This document shows, one piece after another, positions 7,391 through 19,405 of a stretch of DNA of 36,605 nucleotides (positions are counted from its first letter, which is position 1; each line of letters begins with the position of its first letter). The notes under the pieces are model-generated. The model worked only from the letters and a program-made list of their open reading frames with translations. It ran no database searches and was not told where the DNA came from. This DNA is from Myxococcales bacterium (GTDB lineage: Bacteria; Myxococcota_A; Polyangia; Polyangiales; Polyangiaceae): contig JAHFDY010000023.1 in the NCBI GenBank assembly GCA_023248735.1, forward strand, positions 1 through 36,605. The letters run 5' to 3'. Both the position numbers and the translations under genes were made by a program.

Positions 7391-8208
7391 TGGACGCGCT
7401 ACGCGGGACAGAAAAGCGGGAGCAGACGACGAAAAATCACGCGAACGAAACGGACGTTTCGCGACGGGCGGCAATGCTCTCCGTCGCTGCGGGGGGTGCC
7501 GTACTCCTCTCCGGGTGCCCGGTGCACGCGCAAGCAAAGCCACCCGCGGCTTCAGCGTCGTCTCCACCCTCGCCGGCTTCTCTCGGAATTGCATTCGCCG
7601 GTAAGCATGCGGTGCGGCCGCTGCCCTGGAGCCCTAACGCACTCAAAGGGCTCTCCGAAAAACTCATCGTCTCCCATCATGCCAACAACTACGCGGGGGC
7701 CGTGAAGAACTTGAACCGCGTCGAAGAGGAGCTCGCGCGGGTCAACAAGGACACGCCGGCCCTCGTGGTCGGTGGTCTGAAACAGAGCGAGCTCAGCTAC
7801 CGGAACTCGGCAACGTTCCACGAGCTGTACTTCGGGAACCTGGGTGGTGATGGTCGCGCAAGCGGTGGCATCGAGAAGTTGCTCAGTGACGCCTACGGGA
7901 GTTTCGCCCGGTGGGAGGAGCTGTTTCGCCTAACAGGCGCGAGCCTCGGCGGCGGAAGCGGGTGGGTTGTCACGACGTGGGATCTCCACCGCGACGTCCC
8001 CAACACGTTCTGGTCAGGCAATCACACGCAGGCATCCGCGGCGTCAGTCCCGCTGCTCGTCATGGACATGTACGAGCATGCCTACCAGATGGACTACGGC
8101 GCGGCCGCGGCGAAGTACATCGACGCGTTCTTTGCGAACATTCAATGGGACGAGGTTCAGCGACGCTGCGAGCGCGCACGGAAAGCCGCCGCCACCCTCC
8201 GAGGGTAG
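7390..8208 (+). CDS. chrC: Exported ChrC-like superoxide dismutase, putative Tat lipoprotein
   Basis: This 272-residue protein has a Fe/Mn superoxide dismutase fold with all four metal ligands recognisable: His96 (SHHANNY), His144 (TFHELYF), and Asp226 and His230 (DMYEHAY). Unlike SodB at 25413 it lacks the HHxxY and WNHTFYW signatures. The SHHxNNYxGAV pattern is that of the ChrC branch found with chrB and chrA in chromate-resistance clusters. The N-terminus carries a twin-arginine-like motif SRRAAML (24-30) followed by a hydrophobic stretch and LLSGC (Cys43), so it is probably exported folded by the Tat route and lipid anchored. It then has an Ala/Ser/Pro linker to about 65. The ATG shares one base with the chrB stop (TGATG). 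Role: detoxifying superoxide at or outside the membrane, perhaps that made by metal reduction. Confidence 0.85.
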   Translation: MDALRGTEKREQTTKNHANETDVSRRAAMLSVAAGGAVLLSGCPVHAQAKPPAASASSPPSPASLGIAFAGKHAVRPLPWSPNALKGLSEKLIVSHHANNYAGAVKNLNRVEEELARVNKDTPALVVGGLKQSELSYRNSATFHELYFGNLGGDGRASGGIEKLLSDAYGSFARWEELFRLTGASLGGGSGWVVTTWDLHRDVPNTFWSGNHTQASAASVPLLVMDMYEHAYQMDYGAAAAKYIDAFFANIQWDEVQRRCERARKAAATLRG

Positions 8209-8250
8209 GGGCGCGGGATAGAGGATGCCGAGGCTTGCTTTCCGATGGAG

Positions 8251-8332
8251 TACACGGGAAGGGACTTGAACCCCCACGCCTTACGGCGGCGGAACCTAAA
8301 TCCGCTGCGTCTGCCAATTTCGCCACCCGTGC
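8251..8332 (-). tRNA. tRNA-Leu (anticodon UAG)
   Basis: Read on the minus strand, the 82-nt sequence folds as a class II tRNA. The acceptor stem GCACGGG pairs with CCCGTGT (one G-U), the D-arm contains TTGGCAGACGC, and the anticodon stem GCGGA/TCCGC encloses loop TTTAGGT, so the anticodon is TAG. A long variable arm CGCC-GTAA-GGCG and a T-loop TTCAAGT follow. The discriminator is A and CCA is not encoded. It decodes CUA and other CUN leucine codons. It lies 42 bp after the chrC stop on the opposite strand and about 60 bp before rlmH. Confidence 0.96.
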
Positions 8333-8393
8333 GTAACATCCAGTGTACCTGCGGCGCGTGAAGTCGGCCAGTGCCTCGGCTATGAACGATGCC

Positions 8394-8834
8394 ATGCGAT
8401 TCAAGGTCGTCGCCGTGGGTCGTATCAAGGAGAGCGCCATCCGCGCGGCGGTCGACGAATACGCCAAGCGTCTCGGGCACTACGCGCAGGTTGCCGAGCT
8501 CGAAGTCAAAGATGGGGGCGCGGCCCAGGTTTCACAAGGTCTTCTCAAGGTCATAGGCCCACGCGATCACGTCGTAGCGTTGACCATTGATGGCACCATG
8601 CGCTCCAGCGAAGAGCTTGCCGCGAGGATCGACGTGCTCGCAACGCGCGCGGTCGATGTCGCATTTCTCATAGGCGGCGCCGACGGGCTACCGGCCGACG
8701 TTGTCAACAAGGCCGCGGAGACGTTGTCGTTCTCGCGCATGACATTTCCGCACCGGATTGCGCGACTCATCTTGATGGAGCAGCTCTATCGCGCGATGAC
8801 GATCCGCAAAGGGGAGCCGTATCATCACGGGTGA
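8394..8834 (+). CDS. rlmH: 23S rRNA pseudouridine-1915 N3-methyltransferase RlmH
   Basis: The 146-residue product is a full-length small SPOUT methyltransferase. It opens with MRFKVVAVGRIKES, contains the S-adenosylmethionine-binding segment FLIGGADGLP (about 97-106), and ends in the family signature LSFSRMTFPHRIARLILMEQ followed by LYRA and GEPYHH. RlmH methylates pseudouridine 1915 in helix 69 of 23S rRNA in the 70S ribosome. The ATG at 8394 places the first beta strand at the usual position; upstream in-frame candidates (ATG 8382, GTG 8343) add residues that match nothing and lack ribosome-binding sites. It converges on the next lipoprotein gene with 5 bp between stops. Confidence 0.93.
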   Translation: MRFKVVAVGRIKESAIRAAVDEYAKRLGHYAQVAELEVKDGGAAQVSQGLLKVIGPRDHVVALTIDGTMRSSEELAARIDVLATRAVDVAFLIGGADGLPADVVNKAAETLSFSRMTFPHRIARLILMEQLYRAMTIRKGEPYHHG

Positions 8835-8839
8835 GCGAC

Positions 8840-9763
8840 CTAAGGACTCGCCAAGCAAACCGCGACTTGCCCGTACGTTCCGCACTCGCCGTAGTCGATC
8901 GTGCTGGCAGGTTTGCCCTTGACGCAGGTCTTCACGGCCTTTTCGCATTGAGGCGACGGCCAAACGTCATACGCGTCTGCGGACGTCAACCCGATTGACG
9001 ATACCGCAAGGTCGATTCCAGCGCTTTTTGCGTAGGTAAAGCCGTTGACCATCGCCAGGAAATGGACCGCGTCTTTGGGCGGGTCGGCCGCGATCATGAG
9101 GCTCGTGAAGGTCCAGTCGAATTGGTAACGCTGGGAGGACACTTTAGTCACAACCGGGTCACCTTCGTCGTTCGCGTATGCGTCGAAAGAGGCGGTGTAT
9201 CCATCGAGCGCTGCGTTGCCTCGGTAACGCAGATTCGTGACGTTGTCGCGGTAGTAAATGGGCTTGATGGCGTCTTGCACGAAGATCTTGCTGCTGCCTT
9301 CGTATCGACCAAACCGTGGCTCGAGTGCGATGCGCGCGGTGTAGGACTCTTTCTTGGTTGCAGTCGAAGGCACCAAACTGAGGAAGATACTCGCGCCCGA
9401 AAGAAGCGCATTTTGCTCGCCCCGCGTTTCGAGAACCACTTCAAAGCCGCGTTTTTTCGTGACCCTTGCTTTGGCATACGCGTCGTCGGGCACGTAGCTG
9501 AAGGCGCTCTTCAGGTTGCGGCTAGCACGCCCGGTGATGCGGACGATCTGCTTGCCATTGTCCGTTGCGGGAAGGGCCACAGCGTCGACCCAGACGGTGA
9601 GTAGGTTCGCGCGCACCTTGAGCTCGCTACCCGTAGCGACCGCCGTTTCTGCAGTGACGGGACCAGCAGTTGTTGCAGCCTCGTCGTCGCCAATTTCGCG
9701 CTCGCTCGCCCCGCCCGAACATCCGAGCAATGCGCTCAGGCCCAACCCAATCACTCTTTTCAT
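8840..9763 (-). CDS. Lipoprotein, function unknown
   Basis: The 307-residue protein starts MKRVIGLGLSALLGC, a compact lipoprotein signal with Cys15 as the lipidated residue. A low-complexity acidic/Ala/Thr linker (about 20-45) leads to a beta-rich body. That body has Tyr-rich segments (for example around 175-215) and four cysteines near the C-terminus (CEKAVKTC and then CGTYGQVAVC), which could form disulfides outside the cell. I do not recognise the family. It is 83 bp downstream of the RNA methyltransferase gene on the same strand and may be transcribed with it or from its own promoter. An envelope role is inferred from the signal alone. Confidence 0.75.
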   Translation of the reverse strand: MKRVIGLGLSALLGCSGGASEREIGDDEAATTAGPVTAETAVATGSELKVRANLLTVWVDAVALPATDNGKQIVRITGRASRNLKSAFSYVPDDAYAKARVTKKRGFEVVLETRGEQNALLSGASIFLSLVPSTATKKESYTARIALEPRFGRYEGSSKIFVQDAIKPIYYRDNVTNLRYRGNAALDGYTASFDAYANDEGDPVVTKVSSQRYQFDWTFTSLMIAADPPKDAVHFLAMVNGFTYAKSAGIDLAVSSIGLTSADAYDVWPSPQCEKAVKTCVKGKPASTIDYGECGTYGQVAVCLASP

Positions 9764-9846
9764 GTGCGTTCGCCCCCCAAACTTCGCAAGCCGCGCGAGA
9801 TAGCACGGACGGACGGGCGCGCAAGTGGGTCCCTCGTCGATTACTT

Positions 9847-10668
9847 CTACTTCCCCCTGATCGCATCGCGCATGACGGCGTGCAGCGCGATGCCACTTGC
9901 GACGGCCACGTTGAGCGAGTCGAAACGAGGCGCCATAGGAATGCGTGCGGGACGGCCGCGAGCGAGCGCAACATCGCTAAGACCTGGTTCCTCCGATCCA
10001 AGGAGGAGCGCGATACGTTTGCCCTTGAGCACCCGTGTGATCGCGTCAAGCTCCGGCGCATCGGCACGAGGTGTAAGCGCGATAGTTATGAATCCGTGCT
10101 CGTCAAGAAGGTTGAGCATCGATTCGGTCGTGCCGGCGTTCGCGAACGGAACGCTGAGCGAGGCACCCACAGAAACGCGAATGGCTTTGCGGTACAGCGG
10201 ATCGCAGCTGCCTTCGTCGTAGAGCAGCGCGTCGGCGCCAAAAGCCGCGGCGTTTCGGAAGATGCCACCCATGTTGTCGTGGTTTGCAATGCGCTCGAGG
10301 CAAACGACGAGGCTCGCCTCGCGCAGCAGGGCGGCTGCGTCACGGGCAGTTCCACGCAGGCCGATGCCGAGGATCCCACGGTGAAGGTGGAAGCCTGCGA
10401 TCGCGTCGAGGTGCTTTTGGTCAAGAACGTAGACGGGTACGTCGCTTGACAACCCATCGATGCAAGCGCGCAGAGGCGCGACGCGACGCGACTCGAGGAG
10501 CAACGATTCAAGTTTGAAGTGCCCACCCGCACGGCACAGCTGCTCAACAACCACGGCGCCTTCAGCGACGAATCGCGCTTGGCGTCCGACGAGGTCGCGC
10601 TCTTGGACATTGCGGTAGGGCTCGATGCGCGGGTCATCGAGGTCAACGATATTGACGATCGTTGGCAT
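9847..10668 (-). CDS. TrmH/SpoU-family RNA 2'-O-methyltransferase
   Basis: The 273-residue protein has an N-terminal substrate-binding region (about 27-105) and a C-terminal SPOUT domain. All three family motifs are visible: NHDNMGGIFRNAAAFGAD (motif 1), ALLLGSEEPGLS (motif 2) and RIPMAPRFDSLNVAVASGIA (motif 3). Enzymes of this family put a 2'-O-methyl group on ribose of tRNA or 23S rRNA using S-adenosylmethionine. Sequence alone does not tell which nucleotide is modified, so no gene symbol is given. Motif 3 has Pro-Arg-Phe-Asp where many members have Gly-x-x-x. It starts 3 bp after the stop of the RCC1 lipoprotein gene, so the two are in one transcript despite no obvious functional link. Confidence 0.9.
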   Translation of the reverse strand: MPTIVNIVDLDDPRIEPYRNVQERDLVGRQARFVAEGAVVVEQLCRAGGHFKLESLLLESRRVAPLRACIDGLSSDVPVYVLDQKHLDAIAGFHLHRGILGIGLRGTARDAAALLREASLVVCLERIANHDNMGGIFRNAAAFGADALLYDEGSCDPLYRKAIRVSVGASLSVPFANAGTTESMLNLLDEHGFITIALTPRADAPELDAITRVLKGKRIALLLGSEEPGLSDVALARGRPARIPMAPRFDSLNVAVASGIALHAVMRDAIRGK

Positions 10669-10671
10669 GGG

Positions 10672-11862
10672 CTACTTTCGACCCTCCATACCGAAGTCGG
10701 CAAAGGGGAGACTCTCGCCCATCTCTCCCGGATCATCGCCGCGATCTCCCCCGGGCACGCCGAGTTGACCACAATGGTTACGACCCCAGCACTTGACGCG
10801 ATCACTTTCGAAGAGCACGCAATTGTGGTCGTCGGACATCGCGATTTCGACGATGGGCTCTCGTGACCCAAGCGCCACGGCAGGCAGCGCATCGCCCATC
10901 TCCGCTTGGCTGAAACCGAGGGAGCGTGTGTGGCCCTGACCAAGGGCACCGAAATCGCCTCGGCCCCAGCATTTCACGGTGTTGTCTTCGAGGACGGCGC
11001 ACGTCCGGTGCCCACCGGCGGCGAGCACGCGCACCTTCGAGGATCCGAGGGCAACAAATGTTGTCGGTGCAATGTCGACGACATTCGGGCTTCCACCGAG
11101 TGCGCCGTGGAGGTTGCTGCCCCAACATTGAACGCGCTTGGAGGCGAGCAGCGCGCAGCTGTGGGTTCTGCCAGATGCGATCGCGATCGCGGGTTCTGCG
11201 AGTGTGACCGCTGGCAATTCCGCACCCATGTCGCCGCGCTCGCTGCCACGGGTGCTGCCACCTTGAATGCCGAGTTGGCCTTCGTGGTTGCTCCCCCAAC
11301 ATTTCACAGCGCCGCCCTCAAAGAGCGCGCAGGTGTGAAACATGCCGGCGGCGAGGCCGATGACCGTGCCATCGAGGTTGACGAAAGGTGTATCGCTGCC
11401 CGGCGTCACAGAATCGATCGCGTTCTCGAGTCCGAGCTGAGCGGAACGATTGTACCCCCAGCACGCCACGCGGCCGCTATCGATCACGCACATGTGCGTC
11501 CCTCCGTGAGCCACTTGCCGTGCGCGGCCGCGCAGCGCAATCCAGTTATTTTCGGGGCGAGAGTGGCTGTGCCAATAGTTGATGGTGCCGTCTGAGGAGA
11601 GCGCGGTGAGCCCCATCCCTCCGATTCCCAACGTCTCTGTGCGCGCCTCGAGACCGAACGTTAGCGCGAGAGAACCGACGCACGTCGCGGTATGAACGTC
11701 GCGAAGCAGGCAGGTGTCTGTCGCGCTCGTGATGAGGCGCGGACCGCGGGGAGGAGCTTCTTTGATAAACGGCACCGTTGTCGGTGCATGCAAAGCGGTT
11801 GGCCGATCGCAGGCCAGCGGCGCTGCCAGTATCGTGAACGAGGTAAGCCAATGGATCCGCAT
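10672..11862 (-). CDS. Secreted RCC1-repeat protein, probable lipoprotein
   Basis: The 396-residue protein starts at the ATG at 11860-11862, which is followed by a signal peptide (residues 1-17) and Cys18. The lipobox has Pro at -3, so lipidation is uncertain. Five RCC1-type blades are seen, each ending in a CWG triplet at about Cys134, Cys188, Cys246, Cys298 and Cys358. Each is preceded by a cysteine about ten residues earlier (as in HTCAL...VKCWG), suggesting one disulfide per blade. Three insertions with a GEMGESLP-like sequence recur between blades. RCC1 repeats form beta-propellers that bind proteins or glycans; cysteine-paired versions are frequent in secreted myxobacterial proteins. 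It sits between an acyl-CoA-dehydrogenase-like gene (28 bp upstream) and the SpoU gene. A longer upstream frame exists but it lies within the preceding gene and has no signal peptide. Confidence 0.88.
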   Translation of the reverse strand: MRIHWLTSFTILAAPLACDRPTALHAPTTVPFIKEAPPRGPRLITSATDTCLLRDVHTATCVGSLALTFGLEARTETLGIGGMGLTALSSDGTINYWHSHSRPENNWIALRGRARQVAHGGTHMCVIDSGRVACWGYNRSAQLGLENAIDSVTPGSDTPFVNLDGTVIGLAAGMFHTCALFEGGAVKCWGSNHEGQLGIQGGSTRGSERGDMGAELPAVTLAEPAIAIASGRTHSCALLASKRVQCWGSNLHGALGGSPNVVDIAPTTFVALGSSKVRVLAAGGHRTCAVLEDNTVKCWGRGDFGALGQGHTRSLGFSQAEMGDALPAVALGSREPIVEIAMSDDHNCVLFESDRVKCWGRNHCGQLGVPGGDRGDDPGEMGESLPFADFGMEGRK

Positions 11863-11890
11863 GCTGTTACGGCTTTCTCGGAAGCCTACC

Positions 11891-12799
11891 TCAGCCGCGC
11901 GGACGAAGAGAATCTCTGACGGTCGCCCATGCGCGCGTCGTTCGCGCCGCGCGTGCTTTGTTGGCGATCGACAGGAGCGGCAGATCACGCTGGAACTTTG
12001 CGCGCAACCCCTCGGGGGCTCTTTCCGCCACCTCGTGAAAGAGCGGAGAAGCCATCGCGAGTGTACCCGCGAGGAGCACGTGTGCCGTGGCCTCTTGAAA
12101 CCCGATCTGCTCGACCTCTTGCAGCGCCACGAGCAGCGCGAACGCGCGCATCGACAAATCCTGGGTGCCATCGAATGTGATTCGAAAGACCATCCCAAGC
12201 GCTGCCGACATGACCGCCACATCTTCGATTGTCCGAAACGGCCGTCCGTAGTCGTTCCAGCCATCGCCTTCGAAGACCTTCAGGACGGTCGCGCCTGCAA
12301 ATGTAACTTTCCCGTGCAGAACCTCCGGCGCAATTGGCAATGGCGGCATCATCGCAATCGACACGTTCTTGTCCCGCAACGGCGCGAGTACCAACCGAAG
12401 CGTGACCTTCCCGTCCGGTAGGGAAGGTGCGTCGCCATCGCGTACAAGCACGAGACAGCTCTCGGCGCGATCCGCGAGCGTGACGAATGTCTTCTCCCCC
12501 GTGATCGTGAAAGCGCCTTCGCCGTCGCGCCGCATGGTCGTCTCGATGTCGACGGGCCCATTGCCACGCGCCTCAGTCACCGCCAGCGCAATGGGTCGTG
12601 GATCACCTGTGAGCTTGCGTACCGCCAACGGATACCCAGCAGCAAACGCCAACCCAAGCCCCTCCGTCCGCGCACCGAACACTGCTGATTGGTCAACAAT
12701 ATTGACGTGTTCCGCAGTCCCCAAAAGCGCCGCAACTTCGTCAAGGTTCTGAACTATCGGTTGTCCCCACGCAGAAATAAGTTCTTGCAACATCGACAT
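11891..12799 (-). CDS. Short acyl-CoA-dehydrogenase-like protein
   Basis: The 302-residue product resembles the middle and helical parts of acyl-CoA dehydrogenases. There is a helical N-terminus, a beta domain containing FTITGEKTFVTLADRAESCL (97-116), and helical segments afterwards (IEDVAVMSAALGMVF). It is about 80 residues shorter than usual members, and I cannot point to the catalytic glutamate, so enzymatic activity is doubtful. Two ATGs six bases apart (12799 and 12793) could serve as start; the ribosome-binding site is weak. Its leader is mostly a hexanucleotide repeat array that separates it from the hemolysin-III gene. It could be a degenerate dehydrogenase kept for another role, or a flavin-binding protein. 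Confidence 0.65.
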   Translation of the reverse strand: MSMLQELISAWGQPIVQNLDEVAALLGTAEHVNIVDQSAVFGARTEGLGLAFAAGYPLAVRKLTGDPRPIALAVTEARGNGPVDIETTMRRDGEGAFTITGEKTFVTLADRAESCLVLVRDGDAPSLPDGKVTLRLVLAPLRDKNVSIAMMPPLPIAPEVLHGKVTFAGATVLKVFEGDGWNDYGRPFRTIEDVAVMSAALGMVFRITFDGTQDLSMRAFALLVALQEVEQIGFQEATAHVLLAGTLAMASPLFHEVAERAPEGLRAKFQRDLPLLSIANKARAARTTRAWATVRDSLRPRG

Positions 12800-12808
12800 G
12801 TCATATCC

Positions 12809-13545
<737 letters not shown>

Positions 13546-13574
13546 GATCAACCTCCTTGACCGTCGAAGATACG

Positions 13575-13627
13575 GATCACAATAGGGGCCGAATTGTCAT
13601 TCCTTGGTAATGACGGTCAATGTGATC
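13575..13627. promoter_or_regulatory. Nested inverted repeats between hlyIII-like gene and gltB
   Basis: The outer arms GATCACA (13575-13581) and TGTGATC (13621-13627) are perfect 7-bp inverted repeats. The inner arms GTCATT (13596-13601) and AATGAC (13609-13614) are perfect 6-bp inverted repeats spaced by seven bases. The block lies 56 bp before the gltB ATG and 30 bp before the divergent start. It also contains TTGACC (minus strand, 13615-13620), a good -35 match for the divergent gene, but no strong -10. It could be an operator for a dimeric nitrogen or redox regulator; the regulator is unknown. Confidence 0.45.
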
Positions 13628-13682
13628 GCCACTCGTCTAGAATCATTGGCGCGTCGCGTTACTTGCCGCACACTAGCCAGCG

Positions 13683-18167
<4,485 letters not shown>

Positions 18168-19268
18168 TCACAGCTTGGATTCGTCCATCACCGCAATGTC
18201 CTCCATGGTCACCACTCGCGTGTGCTGGCTCGCCCAGGCGACCATTCGCTCGTACGCAGCGAAGATGGCCTCAGATTGCTCACTGGTGAGTGACGTGGTC
18301 ACGTCGGGCGTCGAAAGATCCCAAGGGCTCGGTTTGACCCCCTTCGGGTATTGGCCGTCCATGACGTGGTAGATGGAGTTGAATGGTTCCGACCCGGTGC
18401 GTTTGAAGTTGTTCTCGTGAATCAATACGGCAACGAACGGCTTGCGCTTGTCGGTCCATGCGCCGAGCTGAGACTGCATGTTGGTGAGCGGCTCCCACTG
18501 CGCGGCGACGCTTGGGTCGATGAGGCGGTACCACCAGTAGTCAGTGTCATTGCCCACTTTGAAATCTGAGACACCAAGGTCGCTCGGCCTCACCAAGAGC
18601 CCGTGCTCTGTGGTGAGTGGGTCCTTCGGATCCGTTCCACCTGTGTGAAAGACGATTGCGCCCTTGGCGCCAGTACCTTGGTAGACGTCCATGGCTGCCG
18701 CTTGGATTGTGTCGTCCGGACCTACGTTGGAAACCGAGATCGTAAACGGCTTCTTGTCGAACGCCTCCGCCACGCGTTTGAATCCGCCGGATTTCGTCTT
18801 GTCGAGGGATGCGTCGGTAAGGTTCAGTTTGTACGTTTCGTAGTCTTTGAGAATCGCGCTGAGCGCGCTTCCGGTCTTGCCTTGCAAGGGTGCTTGGAAA
18901 CCTTGGTAGAGCGCGTGCGGTGCTCGAATGTGGTAGCTGATCGTCATGTTGCTTGACTTAAATCTCGCGATGACGTCGGGCCGTTGCGCGACGTAAGCGT
19001 CAACGACAGGTGCGGTGAAGTAGAACTCGCCCCGCACTTTGTATTTCTCGAAGATGCCGACAAGGCGAAGCAACGTGTCCGCGCTCTGGCTTGGGTTTAC
19101 CCAGTCGTGCGTGTTTATGACGAAGGACGTATACGCAAGTTCCTCGTGGGCGCCTGCGTCGACGGATGCGTCTGCGGGTCCGTCCGTACTTGCGTCACTT
19201 GTGGTCGCGGATTGGCCCGCCGAAGAGCACGACACGACAAAGAAAAAAAGAAAAGCGGATGAACGCAT
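18168..19268 (-). CDS. Polysaccharide-deacetylase-like lipoprotein lying between gltB and gltD
   Basis: The 366-residue protein starts after a good GGAGG site and has a lipoprotein signal ending VVSC (Cys14), then an Asp/Ala/Thr linker to about 40. The body resembles a divergent polysaccharide deacetylase (NodB) fold. FVINTHDW (49-56, Asp55) stands where the catalytic Asp motif is expected. GEFYFTAP follows, then SYHIRAPH (His113 and His118), a spacing of four residues rather than the usual three between metal histidines. The C-terminus has HTRVVTMEDIAVM. It may act on a surface glycan or be a non-catalytic binding relative; family confidence is moderate. It faces gltB with abutting stops and diverges from gltD by 137 bp. 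Confidence 0.7.
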   Translation of the reverse strand: MRSSAFLFFFVVSCSSAGQSATTSDASTDGPADASVDAGAHEELAYTSFVINTHDWVNPSQSADTLLRLVGIFEKYKVRGEFYFTAPVVDAYVAQRPDVIARFKSSNMTISYHIRAPHALYQGFQAPLQGKTGSALSAILKDYETYKLNLTDASLDKTKSGGFKRVAEAFDKKPFTISVSNVGPDDTIQAAAMDVYQGTGAKGAIVFHTGGTDPKDPLTTEHGLLVRPSDLGVSDFKVGNDTDYWWYRLIDPSVAAQWEPLTNMQSQLGAWTDKRKPFVAVLIHENNFKRTGSEPFNSIYHVMDGQYPKGVKPSPWDLSTPDVTTSLTSEQSEAIFAAYERMVAWASQHTRVVTMEDIAVMDESKL

Positions 19269-19405
19269 GACGCCTCCGATGTGATTGGTAGCAACCTTTG
19301 GTCCATCGACTCGAGACGCAAATGATGGTCTGTCGTTCGGTCTGATGCGCCTGGATGGACCTGCTTCGGTTCACCTGCCCTGTCCACTGTGCGAGACTAG
19401 CGTGC

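Noticed and set aside
6443-7594. A 383-codon minus-strand open frame opposite chrB
   Set aside because: It is antisense to a well-recognised gene, and the composition is typical of an antisense shadow in high-GC coding DNA.
11863-12264. An upstream extension of the RCC1 protein by 134 residues
   Set aside because: It overlaps the acyl-CoA-dehydrogenase-like gene in another frame and would bury the signal peptide. The ATG at 11862 begins with that signal.
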